This document shows positions 34,370 through 42,672 of a DNA stretch of 64,000 nucleotides, in pieces. Numbering within the stretch: the first letter of the stretch is position 1; every line of letters starts with the position of its first letter. The position numbers and the translations under genes are program-made. Source of the DNA: Clostridium sp. 1001271st1 H5 (lineage in GTDB: Bacteria; Bacillota; Clostridia; Lachnospirales; Lachnospiraceae); NCBI RefSeq assembly GCF_005845215.1, contig NZ_SPHO01000013.1, positions 62,001 through 126,000 on the forward strand, read 5' to 3'. The notes under the pieces are model-generated. The model was not told the DNA's origin, did no database searches, and saw only the letters and a program-made list of their open reading frames with translations.

Positions 34370-34910
34370 GGTGGAGCAGGCTGTCAGGCTGCTGTTAGAG
34401 GGAATGGGCGAGGACCCGTCCAGGGAAGGTCTGGCCGAAACGCCTGAGCGGGTGGCCAGGATGTATGAGGAATTGTACGGCGGTATGGACGAAGAGCCGG
34501 GAATGTATCTGGATAAAACATTTCAGGCGGAGAATAATGACCTGATTGTGGAAAAGGACATAACCTTTTATTCGGTTTGCGAACATCACCTTCTCCCTTT
34601 CTATGGGAAGGTCCATGTGGCTTATGTGCCGGATAAGAAGGTGGCGGGACTGAGCAAGCTGGCCAGGACCGTGGAAGTGTTTTCCAGGCGCCTGCAGATA
34701 CAGGAACAGCTGACAGCCCAGATTGCAGATGCATTGATGGAATGCCTGGCTCCCCGGGGCGCCATGGTCATGATGGAGGCGGAGCATATGTGTATGACCA
34801 TGCGGGGAATCAAAAAGCCGGGCAGCCGGACCGTCACCGTGGTAAAGAGGGGCTGCTTCTGTCAGCGGGAAGACCTGGTAAACCTGTTTTTTCAAATGGT
34901 AAGGGGGTAG
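34353..34910 (+). CDS. folE: GTP cyclohydrolase I
   Basis: 185 residues from ATG 34353 (AAAGGAGGAG upstream), overlapping folC. Zinc/active-site motif SVCEHHLLPFYGKVHVAY and CMTMRGIKKPGS are definitive. First committed step of tetrahydrofolate synthesis: GTP to dihydroneopterin triphosphate. Confidence 0.97.
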   Translation: MTDRNKVEQAVRLLLEGMGEDPSREGLAETPERVARMYEELYGGMDEEPGMYLDKTFQAENNDLIVEKDITFYSVCEHHLLPFYGKVHVAYVPDKKVAGLSKLARTVEVFSRRLQIQEQLTAQIADALMECLAPRGAMVMMEAEHMCMTMRGIKKPGSRTVTVVKRGCFCQREDLVNLFFQMVRG

Positions 34911-34915
34911 TCAGG

Positions 34916-35794
34916 ATGATTATAGGACAAAAAGAATTTGATGTGGGGAACAGGACCTATATCATGGGGATTCTGAACATAACGCCGGATTCCTTTTCCG
35001 ACGGAGGCAGGTACCGTGACCGGGAGGCGGCTCTCAGGCAGGCTGAGAAACTGATTCTGGACGGCGCTGACATCATAGATGTGGGAGGGGAGTCCACCCG
35101 TCCCGGCCATCAGCCGGTGGGGGAAGAGGAGGAAATGGAGCGGATTCTCCCCATTATCCGGCTGATTCATGACAATTTTGATATCCCCGTTTCCGTGGAT
35201 ACCTGCAAAAGCAAAGTGGCCCGTCAGGCAGTGGAGGCAGGAGCAGCCATGGTCAACGATATATGGGGGCTTAAGAAGGATAAGGATATGGCCGGGACCA
35301 TCGCAGGGCTGGGAGTGTGCTGCTGCCTCATGCACAACAGGCAGAGCCCTGTCAGGCACCATTTCATGAATACGATGATGGAGGAGCTGAACGAGACCAT
35401 TCTCCTTGCAAAGCAGGCTGGTATAAAGGATGACAGAATCATCCTGGACCCGGGTGTGGGATTTGGAAAGACCTATGAAATGAATCTGGAAGTGATTAAA
35501 AACCTGTCTGCCTTTAAACGCTTCGGCTATCCGGTGCTGCTGGGGGCGTCCAGGAAATCCGTGATTGGCGTTGCACTGGACCTTCCTGTGGAGCAGCGGG
35601 AGGAGGGAACTCTGGTGACAACGGCGGCAGCTGTTTTTTCGGGATGTTCCTTTGTGCGTGTGCACGATGTGGAGGGAAATAAAAGGGCTGTAAGGATGGC
35701 TGAGGCCATTATGGGCGCCAGGGATTTCAGACAGGGAATACAGGATATGAATAGAGAAAGGAAGCGTACTGGACATGGACCAAATCAGGATTGA
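34916..35794 (+). CDS. folP: Dihydropteroate synthase
   Basis: 292 residues from ATG 34916, 5 bp after folE, with AAGGGGG upstream. MGILNITPDSFSDGGRY is the pterin-site signature and DIIDVGGESTRPGH the second. It joins the pterin pyrophosphate to p-aminobenzoate; it is the sulfonamide target. Overlaps the next gene by 20 bp. Confidence 0.97.
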   Translation: MIIGQKEFDVGNRTYIMGILNITPDSFSDGGRYRDREAALRQAEKLILDGADIIDVGGESTRPGHQPVGEEEEMERILPIIRLIHDNFDIPVSVDTCKSKVARQAVEAGAAMVNDIWGLKKDKDMAGTIAGLGVCCCLMHNRQSPVRHHFMNTMMEELNETILLAKQAGIKDDRIILDPGVGFGKTYEMNLEVIKNLSAFKRFGYPVLLGASRKSVIGVALDLPVEQREEGTLVTTAAAVFSGCSFVRVHDVEGNKRAVRMAEAIMGARDFRQGIQDMNRERKRTGHGPNQD

Positions 35795-36611
35795 ACAACT
35801 GGAGGTATTTGCAAAGCACGGAGCCATACCGGAGGAAAATGTACTGGGCCAGAAGTTTCTGGTATCGGCAGTGCTCCATACAGATACGAGAAAGGCCGGC
35901 AGAAGCGACCAGCTGGACCAGACCATCAGCTATGGCCGGGCAAGTAAATTTATGGAACGTTTTCTGAGGGAACACACCTTCCAGCTCATCGAAAGCGCGG
36001 CCGAACAACTGGCGGAAGAATTGCTGCTCATGTATCCGGACAGCCTGAAAACCGTGGAATTGGAGATAAGGAAGCCCTGGGCTCCCATAGGACTTCCCCT
36101 CCAGTACGTATCGGTGAGGATTGCCAGGGGATGGCATCAGGCGTATATTGCCCTGGGCTCCAATATGGGGGACAGAATGGCATACCTTACAGGAGCAGTG
36201 GATGGGATAAAGAAACTGAGAGAGTGCCGTGCGGGCCGGGTATCCGGCTTTATTGAGACGCCTCCCTACGGTGTGACGGACCAGGCTGATTTTCTCAACG
36301 GCTGTATGGAAATACAGACCCTTCTCACTCCGGAGGAACTGCTGGATGCCCTTCATGAAATCGAGGCAGCAGCCGGCAGGGAACGAATTATACACTGGGG
36401 ACCCAGGACACTGGACCTGGATATCCTTTTCTATGATGACCTGGTATATGAATCCGAACATCTGTGCATTCCCCATGCAGAGATGCACAAACGTGATTTT
36501 GTGCTGAAGCCGCTGGCTGAGATAGCGCCCTATAAGCGCCATCCCATTTATGGAGAAACCGCGGCTGAAATGCTTGCGTGTGTGCAGGCCGGCGGGCGCA
36601 ATGATTTTTAA
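35775..36611 (+). CDS. folBK: Fused dihydroneopterin aldolase / HPPK (FolB-FolK)
   Basis: 278 residues. Residues 1-118 form FolB (IRIEQLEVFAKHGAIPEEN, catalytic region with Glu and Lys). Residues about 122-278 form FolK (AYIALGSNMGDR, then WGPRTLDLDILFYDD). It covers two consecutive steps: aldolase cleavage of dihydroneopterin and pyrophosphorylation of hydroxymethyl-dihydropterin. The fusion is common in clostridia. Last gene of the long co-directional block. Confidence 0.96.
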   Translation: MDQIRIEQLEVFAKHGAIPEENVLGQKFLVSAVLHTDTRKAGRSDQLDQTISYGRASKFMERFLREHTFQLIESAAEQLAEELLLMYPDSLKTVELEIRKPWAPIGLPLQYVSVRIARGWHQAYIALGSNMGDRMAYLTGAVDGIKKLRECRAGRVSGFIETPPYGVTDQADFLNGCMEIQTLLTPEELLDALHEIEAAAGRERIIHWGPRTLDLDILFYDDLVYESEHLCIPHAEMHKRDFVLKPLAEIAPYKRHPIYGETAAEMLACVQAGGRNDF

Positions 36612-36619
36612 GACATGCT

Positions 36620-37141
36620 CTAAGCCCTTAAGGCCATGGACAGAGGTTTTTGAAGGATTGGATACAGGGCGCTGGATATAACCAGGCCGCTGATTCCCTG
36701 GATGATGTTGCTGGGAACGCTGGCCAGGGCAGCTCCCGGACCGTACAGGAATATTTCGCACAGACAGTATCCTCCGGCCACCAGAAGAATGTCAATCACA
36801 CCGCCTCCGGCCACGGCGGCGTGCGGATTCACGCCTCCGGCGCTTAACCTGTGATAGATATGGCTTGCAGAGAACGCTACCAGACCCTTGATGAGGAAGG
36901 TAATGGGTACATAGATGAAATATCCGCCCAGCAGGTCCGCCATGCAGGAGCCGATTCCGGCTGCCAGAAATGCGGATACCGGGTCCAGGAACACGCCGCA
37001 GAGAATCACGATGGCGTCGCCGGGATGGATGTATCCGCCCGTGCCGGGAGTGGGAATGCGGATGGACATGGTGGCCACACAGGCCAGGGCTGCAAAGAGG
37101 GCGGACAATACCAGCTTTTTAGTAGAGAAACGTTCCGTCAT
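36620..37141 (-). CDS. ECF transporter S component (substrate unknown)
   Basis: 173 residues, about six membrane spans. KLVLSALFAALACVATMSIRIPTPGTGGYIHPGDAIV is the N-terminal pattern of ECF S components, which bind a vitamin or precursor and pair with a shared EcfAAT module encoded elsewhere. The ligand cannot be assigned. Its end lies 8 bp from the converging folBK gene, which hints at but does not show a pterin- or vitamin-related substrate. AAGGAGG before the ATG. Confidence 0.85.
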   Translation of the reverse strand: MTERFSTKKLVLSALFAALACVATMSIRIPTPGTGGYIHPGDAIVILCGVFLDPVSAFLAAGIGSCMADLLGGYFIYVPITFLIKGLVAFSASHIYHRLSAGGVNPHAAVAGGGVIDILLVAGGYCLCEIFLYGPGAALASVPSNIIQGISGLVISSALYPILQKPLSMALRA

Positions 37142-37183
37142 AGTGATACCTCCTTAAATCGCAATGATTAAATGTTGATACCT

Positions 37184-37241
37184 ACTATAATGGAAAAGTG
37201 GACTGAGTAAAATATCCAGTTAGATAATATTTGACCAGTCC
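37184..37241 (-). promoter_or_regulatory. Promoter and inverted repeat upstream of the ECF S component
   Basis: On the minus strand TTTACT (37211-37206), 16-bp spacer, TATAGT (37189-37184). Overlapping the -35 and upstream is an inverted repeat GGACTG (37200-37205)/CAGTCC (37236-37241) with inner AAATAT/ATATTT arms, possibly a repressor site. Confidence 0.5.
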
Positions 37242-37317
37242 AGATGAATAATCCAGCCGCAAATATATAGCGAAAGCCGGATTATCATCCCTGCTGCATA
37301 TGATTCAGGCCGGCCCA

Positions 37318-37953
37318 TCATTCCAGCCAGTGCATCAGGGAAGCCGGTTCATCGAAGCGGCAGGTGGATGCGATGCTGTCCGGGCAGTGGCAGCCCCACA
37401 AAGCAAGGCAGGAGTCCACTCCGGCCCGGGAGGCGCACTGCATGTCATAGATGCTGTCCCCGATATAGAGAATCTGCTCCGGACATACTCCGGTGCGTTC
37501 CATATATTCATACATGGGTTCAGGGTCCGGTTTGTGGCGGACCGTGTCATCCGCCGTTATGACGGTCTGGAAATACCCGGATATCTGAAAGGGAAGAAAG
37601 CTGCAGGTGTACTGGTTCATTGTCTTGGAAGTGATGATGCCCAGGCTGCAGCCCTTTTTTTTCAGAAAATCCAGCAGGGGTATAATTCCCTCATACAGAT
37701 AGGCGGTGTACTGATATTCCAGTTCGTACTGCTCCCAGCGGGGGTAAATCCGGAATATCTGGTCAGGAGAATGTATGCCCAGCCGTTCAAATGCCTCCAG
37801 ACCGGGTATGCCCAGGACCGGCAGAAGGCAGCTGATATCCCAGTGCTGGCCGGTTATGTCCCTGAGGGCTTTCTGCAGCCCGTGGAGCACAGCGTCAGTG
37901 GTGTTAATCAGTGTGTTGTCAATATCAAAAACAAAATGGGTGTACTGCATCAT
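37318..37953 (-). CDS. HAD family hydrolase (phosphoglycolate phosphatase-like)
   Basis: 211 residues. Motif I FDIDNTLINT with the two aspartates, motif II region LGIITSKT, and motif IV YIGDSIYDMQCASRAG are those of HAD subfamily IA. Such phosphatases act on small phosphorylated metabolites; the exact one cannot be told. Its ATG overlaps the stop of the ROK gene (ATGA), so both are one unit, suggesting a sugar-phosphate substrate. Confidence 0.88.
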   Translation of the reverse strand: MMQYTHFVFDIDNTLINTTDAVLHGLQKALRDITGQHWDISCLLPVLGIPGLEAFERLGIHSPDQIFRIYPRWEQYELEYQYTAYLYEGIIPLLDFLKKKGCSLGIITSKTMNQYTCSFLPFQISGYFQTVITADDTVRHKPDPEPMYEYMERTGVCPEQILYIGDSIYDMQCASRAGVDSCLALWGCHCPDSIASTCRFDEPASLMHWLE

Positions 37954-38951
37954 GAACCTCCTTCGCTGACAGCCTGCTCCAGGGACTTAGCCACGGCAAA
38001 CAGGCCCTTTTCATAATCCTTCTGGTAATCATAGGACAGCTCTATGGACGGAATTGCCTTGGATGGAAGATAGGAAACGCAGAGACGGCGGATTTCGTCT
38101 ATCTTTCCCTCCAGTAACGGGTGACGGTAGAGCACCACCATGTGGGGATTCACTGTCACGGCATAAATTTGAATCAGCCGGGCATAAAGCTGGCTGATGT
38201 TTCCGGCAGGAGGCAGGCCCTGGCTGCCTCCGTTTAACTGTTCATAGATGGGAAGAAAGCTGACCTCGCTGCAATAGCCGGAGGCGCCGGTCCAAAGGCG
38301 GCCGTCAATGACCATTCCCCCTCCGATACCGTTTCCTCCCATGAAAAGCGTGACCAGAGAGCCGGAATCAGGATGTTTCCGGCGCCAGCAGCCCATGGTC
38401 AGGTAATTCATGTCATTTCCCACGGTTATGGGAATGGGGGCCAGGCTCCGGAAATGTTCCTCCAGGTTCATGCCTTTAAGCCCCTGATACTGACCTGTCT
38501 CTTCCACCACGCCGTGGTTTACCAGGGCTGCAATCCCTGCGGCAGCTGCTTTCAGGCGGGGGAAACGGTGATGGATGTCCAGAATCAGGCCGTCCAGCTG
38601 TTCCAGGGACAGGTCCTCAAACGGCATGCTTCCCTGCTCCACGGTATGTTCCCGCAGGTCCTTCAGGTTCCAGCACACGCGGTCCGACTCAATCTGCACC
38701 AGAAGGTAAAGGCTGAAAAGGGGATTCAGTTCATAAAGACAGGCGCACCTGCCGCCGGTGGATGAGCCGGCCCCCTGTTGGGACAGTTCGCCGGAGGCAC
38801 ACAGTTCATCAATCAGCCGTCCAACGGTAGGAAAACTCAGTCCCAGCTCCCTGGCCAGCTGGCTTTTGGAAGCGGATTCATGTTTATCCATGTAAGAGCG
38901 TATACGTTCTTTGTTAAGTTGTTTTACAGTGACCGGTTCTTCCTGGGTCAT
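37950..38951 (-). CDS. ROK family transcriptional regulator
   Basis: 333 residues. N-terminal winged helix (SASKSQLARELGLSFPTVGRLIDEL) followed by a ROK kinase-like fold with VGNDMNYLTMGCWRR and GGNGIGGGMVIDGRLWTG. The usual ROK zinc motif CxCGxxGCxE is missing; the place reads YCSEVSFLPIY. Like XylR/NagC proteins it probably represses in response to a sugar. AAAGGAGATG upstream; palindromes at 38973-39015 are candidate autoregulatory operators. Confidence 0.88.
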   Translation of the reverse strand: MTQEEPVTVKQLNKERIRSYMDKHESASKSQLARELGLSFPTVGRLIDELCASGELSQQGAGSSTGGRCACLYELNPLFSLYLLVQIESDRVCWNLKDLREHTVEQGSMPFEDLSLEQLDGLILDIHHRFPRLKAAAAGIAALVNHGVVEETGQYQGLKGMNLEEHFRSLAPIPITVGNDMNYLTMGCWRRKHPDSGSLVTLFMGGNGIGGGMVIDGRLWTGASGYCSEVSFLPIYEQLNGGSQGLPPAGNISQLYARLIQIYAVTVNPHMVVLYRHPLLEGKIDEIRRLCVSYLPSKAIPSIELSYDYQKDYEKGLFAVAKSLEQAVSEGGS

Positions 38952-38972
38952 GGGTAAGCATCTCCTTTTGTA

Positions 38973-39015
38973 TAGTTATTAACTAACTTTTTAAAATCAT
39001 ATTAATAAGTTAACT
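38973..39015. promoter_or_regulatory. Putative ROK operators
   Basis: TAGTTA-T-TAACTA (38973-38985) is a perfect 13-bp palindrome and AGTTAACT (39008-39015) a second one 22 bp away. Both share the AGTT/AACT half-sites typical of XylR-type ROK repressors and lie between the ROK gene and the divergent AEC gene. Confidence 0.5.
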
Positions 39016-39132
39016 CTATTAAACCACCGGATGGAAGAAATGTCAATAAGAAAAACTGGAAAGACTTGACAAAGAAACAGCCAGCGTATATTGTTACAGG
39101 GAAAATGTGCAAAAAACAGGAGGCAGACTGCG

Positions 39133-40077
39133 ATGGAACATCTCATATTCAGTCTCAATGCGACCATGCCCATCTTTTTCCTTATGGTATTGGGGGCGTG
39201 TTTTAAAAAAGCGGGAATCATGGAAGGGACTTTTGTGGATAAAGCCAACCAGTTTGTGTTTAAGGTGGCCCTTCCGGTACTGCTGTTTGAGGACCTGTCT
39301 AATTCGGATTTTTTAAAGGTGTGGGATACCCGGTTTGTGATGTTCTGCTTTGTGTCCACCCTGGCAGGAATTCTTCTGGCGGTCCTTCTTTCGTTGGGCC
39401 TTAAGGACAAAAGGCTCAGAGGGGAATTCATACAGGCTTCCTACCGCAGCAGCGCAGCCCTTCTGGGAATTGCCTTTATAAAGAATATATATGGGGATGT
39501 GGGTATGGCACCCCTGATGATAATCGGCAGTGTTCCCCTGTACAACGTAATGGCAGTGGTGATTCTGTCCTTTACAAATCCAAGGGGAGCGGTCCCGGAC
39601 CGCCGGATGCTTGCAGGTACCGTGATGGGAATACTTAAAAATCCCATTATACTGGGAATTCTGTCCGGCATGGCCTGGTCCCTGCTGGGGCTTAAGCAGC
39701 CTCAGATTATGGAAAAAACAGTGTCCAGCCTGGCGGGGGTGGCCACGCCCCTGGGGCTGATGGCCATGGGCGCGTCCTTTGACCTGAGGCAGGCGTCCCG
39801 CGGGGTCAGGGCAGCCTTGGGCGCCAGCGCTGTAAAGCTGGTGCTCCTTTGCGCCATATTCCTTCCGGCTGCAATATACCTGGGATTCCGGCAGCAGCAG
39901 CTGGTGGCCATTCTTGTGATGCTGGGGTCTGCCACAACCGTCAGCTGCTTTGTCATGGCGCGGAACATGGGCCATGAAGGCGTGCTGAGTTCCAGCGTGG
40001 TGGCAATCACCACCTGCGGCAGTGCCTTTACCCTGACGCTGTGGCTGGACCTTATCCGTACCCTGGGCCTGGTATAG
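39133..40077 (+). CDS. AEC family transporter (auxin efflux carrier-like)
   Basis: 314 residues from ATG 39133 (CAGGAGGC upstream; an in-frame ATG at 39091 is weaker). About ten membrane spans; FSLNATMPIFFLMVLGACFKK and LPVLLFEDLS are characteristic. Members export or import organic acids such as malate in bacteria. No co-encoded enzyme suggests a substrate. Divergent from the ROK regulator. Confidence 0.88.
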   Translation: MEHLIFSLNATMPIFFLMVLGACFKKAGIMEGTFVDKANQFVFKVALPVLLFEDLSNSDFLKVWDTRFVMFCFVSTLAGILLAVLLSLGLKDKRLRGEFIQASYRSSAALLGIAFIKNIYGDVGMAPLMIIGSVPLYNVMAVVILSFTNPRGAVPDRRMLAGTVMGILKNPIILGILSGMAWSLLGLKQPQIMEKTVSSLAGVATPLGLMAMGASFDLRQASRGVRAALGASAVKLVLLCAIFLPAAIYLGFRQQQLVAILVMLGSATTVSCFVMARNMGHEGVLSSSVVAITTCGSAFTLTLWLDLIRTLGLV

Positions 40078-40184
40078 AGGAAGTATGCAGGGGCCTGGCC
40101 GGAAGGGAATGGACAGCGGCCGGTACAAAGGGAATGTACAGATGGAATGGAAGGGACCGGCTGTGTCCCGGAAGGAGTGAACCA

Positions 40185-41048
40185 ATGAAAGCAAAACTGG
40201 AAATCATAGGTTCCATGGCAGCCTTTGGCACCATAGGAGCCTTTGTGAGACATATTCCCCTGCCGTCAGGGGAGCTGGCTTTGTACCGGGCCCTGATTGC
40301 GGCAGGCGCCATTTTTCTGTGGCAGCTGTGCACGGGGCAGGTTGTGAGGATAAAGGATGTAAAGTCTGAACTGCATCTTCTGATTCTGTCCGGAGCAGCC
40401 ATCGGAATCAACTGGATTCTGTTTTTTGAGGCTTACCGCTATACCACGGTGGCAATGGCTACCCTGAGCTATTATTTCGCCCCGGTCATTGTGACCGTGG
40501 CAAGCCCTTTCCTGTTTAAGGAAAAGCTTACCGCCCGCCAGGTATTCTGTTTCGTCATGTCCACCCTGGGCCTGGTGCTGGTGATAGGCGTCAGCAGGGG
40601 AGAGGGCAGCAGCGGCCTGATTGGGATATTGTTCGGCCTGGGAGCTGCTGTGTTTTATGCATCGGTGGTATTGTTCAACAAAAGCATACGCCATGTATCC
40701 GGCATCAACCGGACCTTTTTTCAGTTCCTGGCAGCTATACTGGTTCTCACGCCTTATGTGTGCCTGACGGGAGGTTCCCACCTGGCGGATATGGATGCTT
40801 ACGGTGTTGTCAATCTTCTGGTAGTGGGAGTGTTCCACACCGGTGTCTGCTATTGTATGTATTTTTCGTCTCTGCGTTATCTGAAGGGGCAGGAAGCATC
40901 CATTTTGAGCTACATAGACCCCCTGGTGGCTATTCTGGTGTCCGTGGCCTTCCTGCATGAGTCCATCACTGTGTTTCAGGCAGTGGGAGGGGGGATGATA
41001 CTTGGGTTTACGGTTTTAAATGAGGTGAAGCCCCGTGCCAGGCCATGA
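40185..41048 (+). CDS. DMT family transporter (EamA, RhaT-like)
   Basis: 287 residues from ATG 40185 (GGAAGGAG upstream). Ten predicted helices in two EamA repeats; LYRALIAAGAIFLW and YFAPVIVTVASPFLFKEKLT are typical. The family exports amino acids or other metabolites; the substrate is unknown. Starts 107 bp after the AEC gene and ends before a terminator. Confidence 0.9.
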   Translation: MKAKLEIIGSMAAFGTIGAFVRHIPLPSGELALYRALIAAGAIFLWQLCTGQVVRIKDVKSELHLLILSGAAIGINWILFFEAYRYTTVAMATLSYYFAPVIVTVASPFLFKEKLTARQVFCFVMSTLGLVLVIGVSRGEGSSGLIGILFGLGAAVFYASVVLFNKSIRHVSGINRTFFQFLAAILVLTPYVCLTGGSHLADMDAYGVVNLLVVGVFHTGVCYCMYFSSLRYLKGQEASILSYIDPLVAILVSVAFLHESITVFQAVGGGMILGFTVLNEVKPRARP

Positions 41049-41089
41049 CGGTTATTTCGTATCACAGTGCTGGCGCCTCTTGTTTTTTA

Positions 41090-41132
41090 TCCGCCGGACA
41101 GGCTTAAAATCCTGCCCATGGCGGACTTTTTT
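41090..41132 (+). terminator. Terminator after the EamA gene
   Basis: TCCGCC (41090-41095) with CAGG pairs with CCTG and GGCGGA (41120-41125), followed by CTTTTTTG. Confidence 0.75.
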
Positions 41133-41257
41133 GTTTTAGGGACGGAATTCAGCTGGAAAAGTCTGGATGTGGAAAATTAAAGACGTATTTTAGGACATTA
41201 TATTAGACAAAATAAAAGACTAATAATAGCTAAAATAGCCAAAAAATAAAATGATAA

Positions 41258-41286
41258 TTGACAAAATATAGACATATGGATATAAT
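41258..41286 (+). promoter_or_regulatory. Consensus sigma-A promoter
   Basis: TTGACA (41258-41263), 17-bp spacer, TATAAT (41281-41286): all twelve consensus bases match at ideal spacing. Confidence 0.88.
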
Positions 41287-41318
41287 TATGGTAAATAATA
41301 TTATTGAAACAACAAAAA

Positions 41319-41383
41319 ATACGCATATAATTGTCCTTAATTCAAAGGAATATAAAGGACAAAACGTCTTTAAATATGCGTAT
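41319..41383 (+). ncRNA. Structured 5' leader, possible riboswitch
   Basis: A perfect 10-bp outer stem, ATACGCATAT (41319-41328) with ATATGCGTAT (41374-41383), closes an internal region. There GTCCTT (41333-41338) can pair with AAGGAC (41355-41360) or, alternatively, with AAGGA at 41345-41349. It starts about 25 bases after the expected transcription start and lies 50 bp before the transporter gene. Competing pairings suggest a regulatory switch. I cannot match it to a known class. Confidence 0.5.
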
Positions 41384-41436
41384 GAAATATGTGCGCACAG
41401 GTAAAACATGAAAAAGCAAAAGATGATTAGGAGGAA

Positions 41437-42651
41437 ATGGGAATGAGTTTTTGGAATCCGTTGACCTGTATTACGGGATGCCTGGTGGTTTATTCGATAG
41501 GTGAGTTTTTGTCTAAAAAGACCAAGGGGGCTGTTTCGTCACTGTTGTTCGCCTGCGTATTGTTCCTCATAGGGTTCTGGAGCGGCCTGCTGCCCAAGGA
41601 CATTACCACACAGTCCGGTCTGGTGGCAGTCATGGCCAACTTTGGTACGGCATTCATGATTACCAACATCGGCACGCTGATTAATCTGGAAGACCTGATT
41701 CGGGAATGGAAGACTGTGGTCATCTCATTATTTGCTATTGCAGCCATTGCGTTGATTTGTTTCACAGTGGGCTCCCTGCTGTTCGGAAGAGAGTATGCAT
41801 TGATTGCAGCGCCGCCTGTGGCAGGCTCCACCGTGGCAGGCATTATTGTCACCAGTGCGGCGGAAGCTGCAAACCGTCCCGAACTGGCGGCATTTGCAGT
41901 GCTGGTACTGTCTGTACAGAAATTTTTCGGCATACCGATTTCCACATTCTGCATCCGCAAGGAGTTAAGAATCAAGCGCGGCAATGGTTTTTTTAAGAAT
42001 CATACGGTGGAGGAAAAGACCGGCCTTAAGCTGCCGAGCATGCGCATTTTCAAAGAGACGCCTAAAAACCTGAGAAGCAATACGGTCTATATCTGTAAAG
42101 TGGCTCTGGTGGCATGTATCGCTGATTTTGTGGGCAAGGCAACACTGATTCCAGGTTCTTCCCCGGCCAACTATATCCTTAATCCCAACATCGCTTACCT
42201 GCTGTTCGGACTTATTTTTGCCAGAATCGGATTTTTGGAAAAGGATATATTTGCAAAAGCAAATTCCTCAGGTATCATCACATTCGGTCTGCTGCTGATG
42301 CTGCCGGGAAGCCTTGCAACCCTTTCGCCCTCCGGGCTGATATCCATGATTGTACCGGTATTCGGCATCCTTTTAATCTGTTCCGTCGGCATCATCGTTA
42401 TCTGCGGTATTGTGGGCAAGGTGCTTGGCTGTTCCCCTTATACATCCGCAGCAGTGGGCGTGACCTGTATGCTGGCTTATCCGGCCACCCAGATTATCAC
42501 CACGGAAGGCGTTGATTCCTTTGAGTGGGAAGGCGAAGAGAGACAGAGGGCCATGGATTATATCCTGCCTAAAATGATTATCGGCGGTTTCGTTACAGTG
42601 ACCATTGCATCCGTTGCATTTGCAAGCATTATTGGTCCCATTATCTTTTAA
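41437..42651 (+). CDS. Uncharacterised multipass membrane transporter
   Basis: 404 residues with about ten to twelve hydrophobic spans in two halves separated by a charged cytoplasmic loop (about residues 170-205). Motifs include SGLVAVMANFGTAFMITNIGT, APPVAGSTVAGIIVTSAA and SGIITFGLLLMLPGSLA. These suggest a secondary carrier distantly like GltS or DUF3100-type proteins, but I do not recognise a named family. Being first in an operon with two M20 amidohydrolases, it probably imports their N-acyl or peptide-like substrate. TAGGAGG upstream. Confidence 0.75.
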   Translation: MGMSFWNPLTCITGCLVVYSIGEFLSKKTKGAVSSLLFACVLFLIGFWSGLLPKDITTQSGLVAVMANFGTAFMITNIGTLINLEDLIREWKTVVISLFAIAAIALICFTVGSLLFGREYALIAAPPVAGSTVAGIIVTSAAEAANRPELAAFAVLVLSVQKFFGIPISTFCIRKELRIKRGNGFFKNHTVEEKTGLKLPSMRIFKETPKNLRSNTVYICKVALVACIADFVGKATLIPGSSPANYILNPNIAYLLFGLIFARIGFLEKDIFAKANSSGIITFGLLLMLPGSLATLSPSGLISMIVPVFGILLICSVGIIVICGIVGKVLGCSPYTSAAVGVTCMLAYPATQIITTEGVDSFEWEGEERQRAMDYILPKMIIGGFVTVTIASVAFASIIGPIIF

Positions 42652-42672
42652 AGGAAAGGAAAGATTGAGTGT

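Larger units (their letters stand above)
41049..41436 (+). other. AT-rich leader of the transporter-amidohydrolase operon
   Basis: The 388 bp contains a terminator (41090-41132), a perfect-consensus promoter (41258-41286) and a structured leader (41319-41383). No gene. Confidence 0.7.
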
